Positions 1 through 9,982 are shown, counted from the stretch's first letter. The stretch: 35,530 nt of DNA from Dehalococcoidia bacterium (GCA_011191985.1 DUEU01000070.1:19043-54572), one strand, 5' to 3'. The notes: generated by a model from the letters alone, not told the origin. Numbers and translations: made by a program.

Positions 1-1074
1 GACTTCGGATTTCATTTGAAGATCAAGCAGGGTGCCGGGGCTTTTGTCTGTGGTGAAGAGACAGCCCTTATGGCCTCTATTGAGGGTAAACGTGGTATGC
101 CTCGTCCCCGGCCGCCGTTTCCGGCGGTATCCGGCCTGTGGGGCAAACCGACCAACATCAATAACGTGGAGACTTGGGCCAACGTGTCGGCGATACTGGC
201 CAACAGCGGTGACTGGTTTGCCGGTTACGGGACAGAGAGTAGTAAGGGTACCAAGACCTTTGCTCTGGCGGGGAAGATAAACCGCACCGGTCTTATTGAG
301 GTGCCGATGGGTATCCACCTTCAGGAGGTTATCTACGGTATTGGCGGTGGTATTGTCAATGATAAGCGTTACAAGGCGGTGCAGACCGGCGGCCCCTCCG
401 GTGGCTGCTTGCCGGAGAGTCAGTTAGACCTGTCGGTTGATTACGAGTCACTGGCTGCAGCCGGTTCCATCGTTGGCTCCGGTGGCATGGTGGTCATGGA
501 TGAGGACAATTGTATGGTGGACGTTGCCCGCTACTTCCTTTCTTTTGTTCAATCAGAGTCTTGTGGCAAGTGTGTTCCCTGTCGCAACGGTACCAAGCAG
601 ATGCTGAACATCTTGGAGCGTATCTGTGCCGGCGAGGGCAAGGCTGAGGACATTGACATGCTCCTTGACCTGGCGGAGCAGATTAAGGCCGGCTCTCTCT
701 GTGCCTTGGGGCAGACAGCCCCCAATCCGGTGCTGACCACCCTGCGCTATTTCCGCGAGGAGTATGAAGCCCATATCAACGAAAAGCGCTGCCCGGCGGT
801 TTCCTGCATCAACCTGGTGTCCTACTATATCCTCCCCGATAAGTGCCAGGGCTGTGGTATCTGTCTCCGGCAGTGCCCCGCTGAAGCCATTATCGGCGGT
901 AAGAGGCTGGTGCATATCGTTGACCAGGATAAGTGCATAAAGTGCGGCACCTGCCTTGAGGTCTGTCCGCCGCGGTTCAGCGCCGTGACCAAGGTTTCCG
1001 GGGAATCGGTGGCAGTACCTGCCGAGCCGGTGCCGGTAGCTGAGTCGAAGGTCGGCGCCGAGACGGCAGGCTGA
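1..1074 (+). CDS. NADH-binding flavoprotein subunit (NuoF/HndC-like), 5' partial
   Basis: This is the last 357 residues of a NuoF/HndC-type subunit that carries electrons between NAD(P)H, FMN and Fe-S clusters in soluble dehydrogenases and hydrogenases. The reading frame is open from base 1, so the true start lies outside the window. Visible parts are the flavin-site motif [13 protein letters not shown] (residues 11-23 of the fragment), an SLBB-like segment (about 88-170), the NuoF [4Fe-4S] site C188-x2-C191-x2-C194 with C234, and a C-terminal two-cluster ferredoxin domain (C282, C285, C288, C292 and C312, C315, C318, C322). NuoF of complex I lacks that ferredoxin tail, whereas the beta subunits of NAD(P)-linked hydrogenases and formate dehydrogenases have it. 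The formate dehydrogenase catalytic gene follows after 14 bases, so this is probably its electron-transfer partner. Confidence 0.9.
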   Translation, partial: DFGFHLKIKQGAGAFVCGEETALMASIEGKRGMPRPRPPFPAVSGLWGKPTNINNVETWANVSAILANSGDWFAGYGTESSKGTKTFALAGKINRTGLIEVPMGIHLQEVIYGIGGGIVNDKRYKAVQTGGPSGGCLPESQLDLSVDYESLAAAGSIVGSGGMVVMDEDNCMVDVARYFLSFVQSESCGKCVPCRNGTKQMLNILERICAGEGKAEDIDMLLDLAEQIKAGSLCALGQTAPNPVLTTLRYFREEYEAHINEKRCPAVSCINLVSYYILPDKCQGCGICLRQCPAEAIIGGKRLVHIVDQDKCIKCGTCLEVCPPRFSAVTKVSGESVAVPAEPVPVAESKVGAETAG

Positions 1075-1088
1075 GCTCTGGCCAGTAA

Positions 1089-3884
1089 ATGGGGTTGAAG
1101 TTGGATAAGATCAGGCTAAAAATTGACGGCCAAGAAGTTGAGGTGGAGAAAGGGGCGACGGTACTGGAGGCGGCTAAGGCCGCCGGTATCTATATCCCGA
1201 CCCTCTGCTATGACGAGGACCTGGAGCCGTATGGGGGCTGCCGCCTGTGCGTTGTTGAAATAGAGAAGATGCGTGGCCTGCCCATAGCCTGTACCACACC
1301 GGCTACCGATGGCATGGTAGTGCATACCAGCACCCCGGCCGTAGACGCCGTGCGCCGCACCTCCCTGGAGCTGTTGCTGGCCCGCCACCCCAGCGATTGT
1401 CTCATTTGCAACCGCAGAAAACCTGTTATTGGTGAGGAGCAATGTAGTCCTTATGACGTGTGTCTGCGCAGTGTCGCGGTGACCGACCGCTGCGTTACCT
1501 GTCCCGCAAACGAGCGTTGCGAGTTACAGGATGTCATTGACTACCTGGGTATAACTGAACTGCGTCTACCCAGGGATACCGAGCGGGTTCCCGTTGATGT
1601 CAGCAATCCCTTCTTTGATTTTGACCGGAACCGGTGCATACTCTGTGCCCGATGCGTGCGTGCCTGTAACGAGATAACCGGTGTCGGCGCTATTGACCTG
1701 GCCTATCGTGGCTACAGTGCCAGGGTGGCCACCTTTGGTGATAAGCAACTGCTGGAGTCAATCTGCCGGTCCTGCGGAGAGTGTGTGGTGCATTGTCCCG
1801 TTGGCGCTCTGGCACCCAAGGAGACACACCGGCCGGAAAGAGAAGTGAAGACTACCTGCCCCTACTGCGGCGTTGGCTGCCAGATGTACCTGGGTATCAA
1901 GGACGGGAAAATTATTGCTATACGTGGCGATAAGGATAACGATGTTAACCGCGGCCGTCTCTGTGTTAAGGGCCGCTTCGGTGTTGGTGAGTATGTCACC
2001 CATCCCGAGCGTTTGACCAGCCCCCTGATGAACCGCAATGGAGAGTTCGTCGAGGCGAGCTGGGACGAGGCGCTGGATGAGGTGGCCCGCCGGTTCAGTC
2101 GCTATAACCTGGACGAGGTGGCCGTTGTCTCCTCGGCCAAGTGCACCAACGAGGAGAACTATATCCTGCAGAAATTTAGCCGGGCCGTGCTGGGTACGCA
2201 AAACGTGGACCACTGTGCCCGGTTGTGACATTCCCCCACGGTGGCCGGTCTGGTCACCACGTTCGGTAGCGGGGCAATGACCAACTCCATCGGTGATATT
2301 GGCGATGCCCGGTGTATACTGATTATTGGCACCAACACCACCGAGGCCCACCCTGTCATCGGCTGGGAGATAAGGAAGGCAGCCCGCCGCGGTACTAGGC
2401 TTATCGTGGCCAACCCGCGCTGGATTCAGCTGGTACGCGAGGCCGACCTGTGGCTGCAGCATCGACCGGGGACCGATGTTGCCCTGCTCATGGGAATGTG
2501 CCGGGTGATTGTCGAAGAGGGCTTACTTGATGCCGACTTCGTTGCCGAGCGCTGCGAGAATTTCGATGCTTTTAAGAATTCGCTTGAGGGCTTTGACCTG
2601 GATTTTGTGGAGCGGACTACCGGGGTGCCCCGGGGGCAAATTGTCGAGGCAGCCCGTATGTACGCCGGCAACAGTCCGGCAGCTATCTTCTACGCCATGG
2701 GTATTACCCAGCACTCTCATGGTACCGACAATGTTATGGCCACGGCTAACCTGGCCATGCTCACCGGAAACGTTGGCCAGCCGGGGAGCGGGGTGAACCC
2801 ACTCCGGGGCCAGAACAATGTACAGGGCGCCTGCGACGTAGGGGCCCTACCCAATGTCTACCCTGGTTATCAGCCGGTGGCCGACCCGGCTATCAAGGAT
2901 AAGTTCGAGCAGGCCTGGGCTTGCTCCCTGTCGGCCCAGCCGGGGCTGACTATCACCGAGATCTTTGATGCTGCCTATCGCGGGCAAATCAAGGCTCTCT
3001 ATGTCATGGGAGAGAACCCGGTACTGAGTGAGCCCGAGGCGAAGCACGCTGAGGAGGCGCTACAGAAGCTGGAACTCCTGGTGGTACAGGATGTCTTCCT
3101 CACTGAGACGGCGCGGCTAGCCGACGTGATTTTGCCCGGGGTGACCTTCGCTGAGAAAGACGGTACCTTTACTAACACCGAACGGCGGGTGCAACTGGTG
3201 CGGCAGGCGATAGAGCCGGTGGGTAATTCAAAGCCCGACTGGTGGATTATCGGTCAGATTGCCCAGAGGATGGGGGGTAAGGGCTTTGATCTTACCGGTC
3301 CGTCGGCGATTATGGACGAGATTGCCCAGCTTACCCCCGCTTATGGCGGTATTTCTTACCGGCGCCTTGAAGAGGGTGGACTGCAATGGCCGTGTCCCAC
3401 CGAGGAACATCCGGGGACACCGAGGCTGCATACCATGCTGTTCAGTCGGGGCAAGGGGCACTTTGTACCCCTGGAGTATAGGCCACCTGCGGAGCTTGCC
3501 GATGATGACTATCCGCTAATCCTGACCACCGGGCGCAGCCTGTTTCACTTTCATACCGGCACCATGAGCCGAAAGGTCAGGGGGCTTAATGTATTCCAGA
3601 ATGAAGAGCTGGTGGAAATGAACCCTAAAGACGCCGCCATCCTGGGTATCGCCGATGGCGACATGGTCAGGGTGGTCTCGCGGCGGGGGGCGGTAGTGGC
3701 CAGGGCCTGTCTGACCGATGCTTCGCCGGCCGGGATGGTTTTTATGACCTTCCATTTTGCCGAGAGCCCCACCAACCAGCTTACCAATCCGGCCCTTGAC
3801 CCTGTGGCCAAGATCCCGGAGTATAAGGTGACTGCGGTCAGGATTGAGAAGAACGGTCAGATGGTGGCCATGACAGAGCGCTGA
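1089..3884 (+). CDS. fdhA: Formate dehydrogenase catalytic subunit, selenocysteine-containing (TGA read-through at 2226-2228)
   Basis: This encodes a 931-residue molybdopterin/tungstopterin formate dehydrogenase that oxidises formate (or reduces CO2) in the cytoplasm. The in-frame TGA at 2226-2228 is codon 380. It sits in the context NVDHCARL-U-HSPTVAGL, exactly where FdhF-type enzymes carry catalytic selenocysteine followed by His. Domains in order: NuoG-like [2Fe-2S] (C40, C51, C54, C68), His-Cys cluster region starting at H100/C104, two [4Fe-4S] motifs (C183-C193 and C226-C236), the Mo/W-site [4Fe-4S] domain CPYCGVGC at 257-264 with C292, the molybdopterin core, and an MGD-binding C-terminal domain (about 800-920). 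The frame is continuous on both sides of the TGA (1089 and 2241 are in phase). A standard gene caller will split this into two false genes, 1089-2228 and 2241-3884. The ATG at 1089 has only a weak ribosome-binding site. Confidence 0.93.
2240..2258 (+). promoter_or_regulatory. Bacterial SECIS element of fdhA
   Basis: Immediately after the UGA, a 7-bp stem (2240-2246 paired with 2252-2258, one G-U pair) closes a GGUCU loop at 2247-2251. The stem begins 11 bases after the UGA. Both that distance and the GGUCU loop match the E. coli fdhF SECIS as I remember it. Such hairpins recruit SelB with Sec-tRNA. The genes selA, selB and selC are not in this window. Confidence 0.88.
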
Positions 3885-3903
3885 CCTTACCGTGCTATAA
3901 AGC

Positions 3904-3933
3904 TTGACAGCAAACTTCGGTCTGTGATAACAT
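3904..3933 (+). promoter_or_regulatory. Predicted sigma-70-type promoter of the rpsL operon
   Basis: A perfect -35 hexamer TTGACA (3904-3909) is followed after 18 bases by TAACAT (3928-3933), preceded by a TG-containing stretch. The transcript would start near 3940, giving a leader of about 108 bases before rpsL. It is the only gene-free gap of this size upstream of the ribosomal cluster, which supports the call. Confidence 0.65.
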
Positions 3934-3964
3934 AAAAAATTGGCTTTGTACTGTTCGGCTTACG

Positions 3965-4021
3965 GATAGCGGGCTGGATGCAGTCCGTTATCACGAATGG
4001 ATGAGCTAGGGCTCATCCATT
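3965..4021 (+). promoter_or_regulatory. Structured rpsL leader with two tandem hairpins
   Basis: Hairpin 1 pairs 3965-3976 with 3981-3992 (12 bp including two G-U pairs) around a GATG loop. Hairpin 2 pairs 3996-4006 with 4011-4021 (11 bp, all Watson-Crick) around a TAGG loop. Neither is followed by a T-run, so they do not look like a terminator for fdhA. They lie between the predicted promoter and the rpsL ribosome-binding site. A role in feedback by an operon protein such as S7 or S12 is possible but unproven. Confidence 0.55.
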
Positions 4022-4035
4022 AGCATTGTGTGGGA

Positions 4036-4042
4036 TAGGAGG
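4036..4042 (+). promoter_or_regulatory. Ribosome-binding site supporting the TTG start of rpsL
   Basis: TAGGAGG ends 5 bases before TTG at 4048. It supports TTG as the start, since the conserved S12 N-terminus [12 protein letters not shown] begins directly after it. Confidence 0.8.
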
Positions 4043-4047
4043 CAAAT

Positions 4048-4473
4048 TTGCCAACGATTAATCAGCTTGTCCGTAAGGGGCGGAAGACGGTTGCCAAAAA
4101 GACCAAAGCCCCGGCCTTGCGCTTTATCTATAATGCGCTGTCCAACCGGGTAGTGGAGGGCAAGGGTTCGCCGCAGAAGCGTGGGGTCTGCGTCCTGGTC
4201 AAGACGACCACCCCCAAGAAGCCTAACTCGGCACTGCGCAAGATAGCCAGGGTACGGCTGAGCAACCGCATAGAGGTAACCGCCTATATCCCCGGTGAGG
4301 GGCACGAACTACAGGAGCACTCCATGGTGCTGATTCGCGGCGGTCGAGTCAAGGACTTACCTGGTGTTCGTTACCATATCGTCCGCGGCGCCCTGGACTC
4401 CAGTGGTGTTGCCAATCGCCGCCGGGGGCGCAGCAAATACGGGGCGAAGCGCGCCAAAGCGATGGCGGCCTAG
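4048..4473 (+). CDS. rpsL: 30S ribosomal protein S12
   Basis: This 141-residue protein belongs to the decoding centre of the small subunit. The N-terminus [12 protein letters not shown], the block [13 protein letters not shown] (streptomycin-resistance lysine region) and the later [13 protein letters not shown] block are diagnostic. Translation starts at TTG, backed by a strong TAGGAGG. It is the first gene of a str-type operon and is followed by rpsG after 15 bases. Confidence 0.97.
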   Translation: MPTINQLVRKGRKTVAKKTKAPALRFIYNALSNRVVEGKGSPQKRGVCVLVKTTTPKKPNSALRKIARVRLSNRIEVTAYIPGEGHELQEHSMVLIRGGRVKDLPGVRYHIVRGALDSSGVANRRRGRSKYGAKRAKAMAA

Positions 4474-4488
4474 GGCGCAGGAGGTAGA

Positions 4489-4959
4489 ATGCCAAGACGG
4501 GGACAGGTAACCAAGAGAGAAATGCCCGCTGATGCTAAGTATCAGAGTGTTACTGTCTCGCGGTTGATCAATAGAATCATGCTACGGGGCCAGAAACTGA
4601 CGGCAACCGGGATAGTCTATGATGCCCTGGATATTATTGAGAACCAGGAGCGGAAATCACCGGTAGCCGTTCTAGAACAGGCGGTAAAAAACGCTACCCC
4701 TCTTCTGGAGGTTAAGCCGCGCCGGGTTGGTGGCGCTACCTATCAGGTGCCGGTGGAGGTCCGCCCGGAACGCAGCCTTTCCCTGGCGATGCGCTGGCTG
4801 GTAAAGGCAGCCCGGGCTAGAGCGGGCAAGTCTATGGCCGAGAAGCTGGCGGCGGAATTGAGCGACGCTGCCCAAGGGCAGGGAGCGACGATAAAGAAGC
4901 GGGAAGATACCCATAGAATGGCCGAGGCCAACCGGGCCTTTGCCCATTATCGATGGTAA
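4489..4959 (+). CDS. rpsG: 30S ribosomal protein S7
   Basis: This 156-residue protein nucleates assembly of the 16S 3' domain and sits at the E site. It begins MPRRGQVTKREMPADAKY and carries the blocks KVRRVGGATYQVP-like (here KPRRVGGATYQVP) and KREDTHRMAEANRAFAHYRW at its end. Its ATG follows GGAGGTAG. S7 is the classical translational repressor of str operons, which makes the hairpins upstream of rpsL interesting. Confidence 0.97.
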   Translation: MPRRGQVTKREMPADAKYQSVTVSRLINRIMLRGQKLTATGIVYDALDIIENQERKSPVAVLEQAVKNATPLLEVKPRRVGGATYQVPVEVRPERSLSLAMRWLVKAARARAGKSMAEKLAAELSDAAQGQGATIKKREDTHRMAEANRAFAHYRW

Positions 4960-5020
4960 GAGGGGGAAGGCTATTAATCCCATGGTAGTAACCAGCCGAA
5001 AAACAGCCGAGCGAAAGACA

Positions 5021-7102
5021 ATGTCGGAGCGTTTTCCATTAGAAAAGATACGGAATATCGGTTTTATTGCCCATATCGATGCCGGCAAGACTACCGTCAC
5101 CGAGAGGATACTTTTCCTTACCGGGCGTACCTATAAAATCGGTGAGGTGGATGAGGGTACCGCCGTGATGGATTGGATGGAGCAGGAGCGGCAGCGTGGT
5201 ATCACCATTACCGCGGCCGCGACCACCTGCTACTGGCGGGACTACCGCATCAATATCATCGATACCCCGGGGCATGTTGATTTCACCGCCGAGGTGGAAC
5301 GCAGTCTCAGGGTGCTGGATGGCGGCGTGGTGATTTTTGACGCCGTGGCCGGCGTGGAAGCACAGTCGGAGACGGTATGGCGGCAGGCGGATAAATACCA
5401 CGTGCCCCGGATTTGCTTCATTAACAAGATGGACCGGGTGGGGGCCAGCTTTCGCCGCACGCTGTCGATGATGGCGGAACGCCTGCGTGCCACGCCGTTG
5501 CCGGTGCAGGTACCGCTGGGCAGCGATGCCGACTTTGCGGGCGTTATTGACCTGGTGGAGGACCGGGCCTGGGGCTTCGATGGTCAGCCTGATTCCGAAC
5601 CCCGGGCGATGCCCATTCCAGAAGAGGCACAGGCCAAGTATACCGAGTTTCGTCAGCTGCTCGTAGAAAGGCTGGCCGAGATAGATGACGAGATTATGCT
5701 GGCCTATCTCGGAGACAGTAAAATTACCCCTTCAATGCTGCGGGCCGCCTTGAGACGGGTGACCCTGGCTGGTAAAGGGGTGGCCGTCCTCTGTGGCAGC
5801 GCCCTCAAGAATAAAGGCGTTCAGCTCCTGCTCGAGGCCATTATTGATTATCTGCCGTCGCCACTGGACATGCCGCCGGTACAGGCCGTTGATGTCAGGA
5901 CCGGGAACAAGGTCGCTCGTCCGCCGCAGGATGATGCCCCGTTTGCCGCTCTTGCCTTCAAGGTGGTTTCTGATCCGTTCATGGGGCGTCTGGTCTACTT
6001 CCGGGTTTACTCTGGCCGGGTCAGGGCCGGCGCCCAGATATTTAACGCGACCCGGAACATGAGGGAGCGTATCGGGCGGTTGCTGCTGATGCATGCCAAT
6101 CGCCGTGAGGAAGTAGCTGAGGCGGATACCGGGACTATTATCGCCAGTCTGGGCCTGAAGAACACCTTCACCGGTGATACTCTCTGCCAGCCGTCACCGC
6201 CGGTACTTCTGGAGTCTATTCGCTTTCCCGAGCCGGTGTTGTCGGTGGCCATCGAGCCCAGAACCAAGGCCGACCAGGACCGGATGGATGATGCCCTGCA
6301 GCGGCTGACTGAAGAGGACCCTACTTTCAAGGTAGCCTATAACCAGGATACGGGACAGACTGTTATCTCGGGCATGGGTGAGCTGCACCTTGAGGTTATC
6401 GTCGGCCGGCTGCTCGCCGAGTTCGGCGTGGGAGCGCAGGTAGGCCGTCCGCAGGTCTCCTACAAAGAAACAATCACCCGGCCGGTCAAGGCCGAGGGCC
6501 GCTTTATCCGGCAGAGCGGCGGCCGCGGGCAGTACGGCCATGTATGGCTGGAACTTGAGCCCCTTGAGCGCGGCGGTGGCTTTCAGTTTGTCAATAATAT
6601 TAAGGGCGGTATCCTGCCCAAGGAATATATTCCGGCTACTGAGGCCGGAGTCAGGGAAGCTACGGAGACCGGGGTGCTGGCCGGCTACCCGGTGGTCGAC
6701 ATCAAGGCGACCCTCTATGACGGCAGCTACCATGAGGTTGACTCCTCGGAGATAGCCTTTAAGATGGCCGGGGCGATAGCGCTGAGGAACGGGGTTATGA
6801 AGGCCGGGCCGGTGCTTCTGGAGCCGATTATGAAGCTGGAGGTGGTCTCTCCGCAGCAGTTCCTGGGGGATATAATCAGTGACCTCAACTCGAGGCGGGG
6901 GCGGGTTGAATATTTTGAGACCTACGACCATATGTGTACCATACGTGCCCTTATCCCCCTGGTTGAGGCCTTTGGCTATACGACCACTCTGCGCTCGCTG
7001 ACGCAGGGAAGGGCGACGCAGTCCATGGAGTTCAGTAGTTATGAAGAAATACCCTCGGAGCTGGCCGATAGAATTAAAACCGTAGGGGCAATACATGGCT
7101 AA
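5021..7102 (+). CDS. fusA: Elongation factor G
   Basis: This 693-residue translocation GTPase has all its switch motifs: G1 AHIDAGKT (17-24), RGITI (59-63), DTPGH (81-85) and NKMD (135-138), followed by domains II-V. I chose ATG 5021 because it leaves ten residues before RNIG, as in typical EF-G. ATG 4982 is in frame, lies 11 bases after a GGAAGG box, and would add 13 residues, so it remains a real alternative. A start at 4940 would overlap rpsG and is unlikely. No tuf gene follows; the 3' end overlaps rpsJ by 8 bases, joining the str and S10 operons. Confidence 0.95.
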   Translation: MSERFPLEKIRNIGFIAHIDAGKTTVTERILFLTGRTYKIGEVDEGTAVMDWMEQERQRGITITAAATTCYWRDYRINIIDTPGHVDFTAEVERSLRVLDGGVVIFDAVAGVEAQSETVWRQADKYHVPRICFINKMDRVGASFRRTLSMMAERLRATPLPVQVPLGSDADFAGVIDLVEDRAWGFDGQPDSEPRAMPIPEEAQAKYTEFRQLLVERLAEIDDEIMLAYLGDSKITPSMLRAALRRVTLAGKGVAVLCGSALKNKGVQLLLEAIIDYLPSPLDMPPVQAVDVRTGNKVARPPQDDAPFAALAFKVVSDPFMGRLVYFRVYSGRVRAGAQIFNATRNMRERIGRLLLMHANRREEVAEADTGTIIASLGLKNTFTGDTLCQPSPPVLLESIRFPEPVLSVAIEPRTKADQDRMDDALQRLTEEDPTFKVAYNQDTGQTVISGMGELHLEVIVGRLLAEFGVGAQVGRPQVSYKETITRPVKAEGRFIRQSGGRGQYGHVWLELEPLERGGGFQFVNNIKGGILPKEYIPATEAGVREATETGVLAGYPVVDIKATLYDGSYHEVDSSEIAFKMAGAIALRNGVMKAGPVLLEPIMKLEVVSPQQFLGDIISDLNSRRGRVEYFETYDHMCTIRALIPLVEAFGYTTTLRSLTQGRATQSMEFSSYEEIPSELADRIKTVGAIHG

Positions 7103-7403
7103 GCAGAAGATTCGTATCAAGCTGAAGGGTTTCGACCACCGATTACTCGACCAGTCGGCGGTGCAGATTGTCGAGGCGGTGGAGCGCACCGGAGCGGTGG
7201 TTACCGGTCCCGTCCCGCTGCCTACCCGTATCGAGAGATTCAGCGTCATCCGTTCCCCTTTTATCGATAAGGACTCGCAGGAACAGTTTGAAATGCGCAC
7301 CCATAAGCGTCTTATCGACATCGTAGAGTCAACCTCGAAGACGATCGACGCCCTGACCAAGCTGGACTTGCCGGCCGGGATCGAGATAGATATCAAGTTG
7401 TAA
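7095..7403 (+). CDS. rpsJ: 30S ribosomal protein S10
   Basis: This 102-residue head protein of the small subunit also serves as NusE in transcription antitermination. The opening [19 protein letters not shown] and the block [16 protein letters not shown] are characteristic. Its ATG lies inside the last codons of fusA, which implies translational coupling. Confidence 0.97.
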   Translation: MAKQKIRIKLKGFDHRLLDQSAVQIVEAVERTGAVVTGPVPLPTRIERFSVIRSPFIDKDSQEQFEMRTHKRLIDIVESTSKTIDALTKLDLPAGIEIDIKL

Positions 7404-7422
7404 TGATTTATGGATAGAGACG

Positions 7423-8034
7423 ATGATTGGTCGTAAGCTAGGGATGGCCCAGATATATAACGAAAGCGGCCAGGCTCAGGCCGTGACCGCTATCGAGGCC
7501 GGGCCATGCGTGGTGACTCAGGTGAAGACTGTCGCCAGAGAAGGGTATGATGCCGTTCAGCTCGGGTTTGGCGAGGCCAGACGGCTCAAGTCTCCCCAGC
7601 GCGGCCATCTCAAGGGACTGGGCCAGTTGCGGTTCTTACGGGAGTTCTCGACCGCTGACCTGACGGAAGCCAAGGTAGGTGACCGAGTTGATGTCAGTCG
7701 GTTCAAGGCCGGGGACATGGTCGATATTACCGGGGTGTCCAAGGGTAAGGGTTTTGCCGGTGTCGTCAAGCGCCATCATTTTGCCGGTGGCCCCAAGACC
7801 CACGGGCAGTCAGACCGGCACCGTGCCCCGGGATCGGTCGGGGCCACCACCACGCCGGGCCGGGTGTTCAAGGGCCTGCGGATGGCCGGGCACATGGGGA
7901 ACCGGCGCGTGACCGTGCGTAACCTGGAAGTGGTCGAGGCTGATGCAGGGCGCAATCTGCTGCTGGTCAAAGGGGCCGTGCCCGGTGCCCGGAACGGACT
8001 GCTGTTGATAAGAAAATCGGCGGGGAGGAAGTAG
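7423..8034 (+). CDS. rplC: 50S ribosomal protein L3
   Basis: This 203-residue large-subunit protein is an early assembly protein near the peptidyl-transferase centre. It begins MIGRKLGMAQIYNESG, slightly shorter at the N-terminus than many L3 proteins. The central loop contains HFAGGPKTHGQSDRHRAPG and the conserved GRVFKGLRMAGHMG. ATG 7423 follows a weak GGATAGAGA box. Confidence 0.96.
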   Translation: MIGRKLGMAQIYNESGQAQAVTAIEAGPCVVTQVKTVAREGYDAVQLGFGEARRLKSPQRGHLKGLGQLRFLREFSTADLTEAKVGDRVDVSRFKAGDMVDITGVSKGKGFAGVVKRHHFAGGPKTHGQSDRHRAPGSVGATTTPGRVFKGLRMAGHMGNRRVTVRNLEVVEADAGRNLLLVKGAVPGARNGLLLIRKSAGRK

Positions 8035-8038
8035 AGAG

Positions 8039-8695
8039 TTGCAGCTACCGGTATATAACCTTGCTGGCGAGCCCGTCAGTGAGATTGACGTGAGCGACTC
8101 CGTCTTTTTGGTGCCGTTTAACGGGGCGGTGGTGCACCAGGCAATGGTACGCCAGATGGCAAATGCCCGCCAGGGGACGGCCAGTACCAAAACGCGTGGC
8201 GAGGTTGCTTACAGCACCCGGAAGCTGTTCCGGCAGAAGCATACTGGTAATGCCCGGGCTGGCAGCCGGCGCTCGCCGCTACGCCGGGGTGGTGGTGTTA
8301 CCTTCGGACCCCAGCCACGGAGCTATCGGCAGGCGATGCCCCGCAAGATGCGGCGGCTGGCCCTGCGGTGTCTTCTCTCCGCCAAGGCCGGGGATGGTGA
8401 GTTGAAGGTTGTCGAGCAGCTTACGCTTGACCAGCCCAGAACCAGAGAGATGGTGAAGATACTCAGCACGCTGGGCGCCGAAGAATCGGCGCTGATAGTA
8501 ACCGAGGCGCCGGAAGGTAATGTTATTAAATCGGCGCAGAACCTGTCGGGGATAAAAACGATACCGGCCGGTTTACTTAACGTGGTTGACCTCCTCTCTT
8601 ACCGGATACTGCTGATGACCGTGGCGGCAGTTCGTCGGGTGGAGCAGCTGTGGGGGCAGGAGGCACCCAGGGGAGAGGTCAGTGCATCTGTATGA
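8039..8695 (+). CDS. rplD: 50S ribosomal protein L4
   Basis: This 218-residue protein lines the exit tunnel through its extended loop, visible as SPLRRGGGVTFGPQPRSY. The start is TTG at 8039, only 4 bases after rplC stops, with a GGGAGGAAG box in the rplC tail. In enterobacteria L4 regulates its own S10 operon; nothing here shows that directly. The 3' end overlaps rplW by 14 bases. Confidence 0.95.
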   Translation: MQLPVYNLAGEPVSEIDVSDSVFLVPFNGAVVHQAMVRQMANARQGTASTKTRGEVAYSTRKLFRQKHTGNARAGSRRSPLRRGGGVTFGPQPRSYRQAMPRKMRRLALRCLLSAKAGDGELKVVEQLTLDQPRTREMVKILSTLGAEESALIVTEAPEGNVIKSAQNLSGIKTIPAGLLNVVDLLSYRILLMTVAAVRRVEQLWGQEAPRGEVSASV

Positions 8696-8966
8696 GGTGT
8701 TGCGCCGGCCCCTGATTACCGAGAAGGGTGCCGGGCTTCAGGAACAGAATAAATATGTCTTCGAGGTGGCCAGCGGTGCTAACAAGTCTCAGATTAAGCA
8801 GGCCGTGGAGAAGGCGTTCAGTGTCACGGTGACAGCGGTCAATGTGATGACGGTGCATGGCAAGACTCGCCGGGTGGGCCGACGGCAGGTGTTAACCCCG
8901 TCAACTAAAAAGGCTATCGTCTCTCTCAAGCCCGGTGATAAGATAGAGATATTCGAAGGTGTTTAA
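8682..8966 (+). CDS. rplW: 50S ribosomal protein L23
   Basis: This 94-residue protein sits at the tunnel exit and docks trigger factor and SRP. The motif RRPLITEKGAGLQEQNKYVFEV and the later KTRRVGRR block identify it. It starts at GTG 8682 inside rplD, behind GGGGAGAGG. Confidence 0.95.
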   Translation: MHLYEVLRRPLITEKGAGLQEQNKYVFEVASGANKSQIKQAVEKAFSVTVTAVNVMTVHGKTRRVGRRQVLTPSTKKAIVSLKPGDKIEIFEGV

Positions 8967-9067
8967 GCTACCATGAATTCGGTTTGTCATAGGGTAAAGA
9001 AGTCTGGCTCAAGTACGCGTTGTGTGGTGGGTGGGGCTGATTGGTCAGGCATAGCGGAGGTGGTTAG

Positions 9068-9892
9068 GTGGCGTTGAAGACGTATCGGCCGACCTCACCC
9101 GGCCGGCGCAGTATGACTGGCCATACCTTTGAAGAAATAACCAAGGGTAAGCCGGAGAAATCGCTGCTGCTGCCGCTAAAGAGGAAGGCCGGGCGAAATA
9201 ATCAGGGGAAGATAACGGTGCGCCACCGCGGCGGCGGCGCCAAGCGCCGGCTCCGTATTATTGACTTCAAGCGGGACAAGACCGGCGTGCCGGGCCGGGT
9301 AGCTGCCATTGAGTACGACCCCAACCGCTCGGCGCGTATCGCCCTGATTTACTACGCCGATGGCGAGAAGCGTTATATCCTGGCTCCCTTGGGGCTGAAT
9401 GTCGGTGACGTCATCAAATCGGGTGAGGGTGCGGAGATAAAACCGGGCAACGCGTTGCCCATGAAGTTGATCCCTTCCGGCACCGTGATTCATAACGTCG
9501 AGTTGCAAAGGGGAAAAGGGGCACAAATGGTGCGCAGTGCCGGCGCTGCTGCGCAACTGATGGACCGGGAGGGAGAATATGTCCTGGTGCGGTTGCCCTC
9601 GGGGGAGATGCGGCGTATCCGGGGCGAGTGCCTGGCGACTATCGGGCAGGTGGGCAATGTAGACCATCAGAATATCAGTTACGGTAAGGCGGGGCGCCGG
9701 CGCTGGCTTGGCTGGCGACCGACGGTGAGGGGTTCGGCGATGACCCCTCGTGACCATCCTCATGGTGGTGGTGAGGGCCGGGCGCCGATAGGTCTGCCAG
9801 GTCCCAAGACACCCTGGGGTAAGCCGGCGATGGGCTACAAGACCCGCCGCCAGAAGGCGTCGGACAAGATGATAATTAACCGCCGGAAGTAG
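9068..9892 (+). CDS. rplB: 50S ribosomal protein L2
   Basis: This 274-residue rRNA-binding protein is essential for subunit joining and peptidyl transfer. It begins [16 protein letters not shown] and contains [18 protein letters not shown] and the C-terminal [18 protein letters not shown] block. GTG 9068 is supported by GGAGGTGG a few bases upstream. The 101-base gap before it (8967-9067) is the largest in this part of the operon; I see no convincing promoter or hairpin there. Confidence 0.96.
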   Translation: MALKTYRPTSPGRRSMTGHTFEEITKGKPEKSLLLPLKRKAGRNNQGKITVRHRGGGAKRRLRIIDFKRDKTGVPGRVAAIEYDPNRSARIALIYYADGEKRYILAPLGLNVGDVIKSGEGAEIKPGNALPMKLIPSGTVIHNVELQRGKGAQMVRSAGAAAQLMDREGEYVLVRLPSGEMRRIRGECLATIGQVGNVDHQNISYGKAGRRRWLGWRPTVRGSAMTPRDHPHGGGEGRAPIGLPGPKTPWGKPAMGYKTRRQKASDKMIINRRK

Positions 9893-9982
9893 TAAAATAT
9901 CGTGGTTGGTTGACTTTGGCGGAGGGAATTTAACAAGTCCCGGTCAAGAAAAAAGACTGAGGATGGTAACAGGTAGAAAAAG

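Noticed and set aside
1089-2228. TGA at 2226-2228 as a true stop, giving a truncated pseudogene plus a second gene at 2241
   Set aside because: The frame is unchanged, the residue context is the known Sec site, and a SECIS-like hairpin follows at the standard distance.
3965-4021. Intrinsic terminator after fdhA
   Set aside because: Strong hairpins but no T-run after either; they lie downstream of a good promoter and just before the rpsL ribosome-binding site.
4940-5020. N-terminal extension of fusA from 4940
   Set aside because: It overlaps the end of rpsG and adds residues absent from EF-G; ATG 5021 fits the family. ATG 4982 remains possible.
6194-7396. Long minus-strand open frame across fusA and rpsJ
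   Set aside because: It lies wholly opposite two well-conserved genes and shows no family features; GC-rich third positions explain it.
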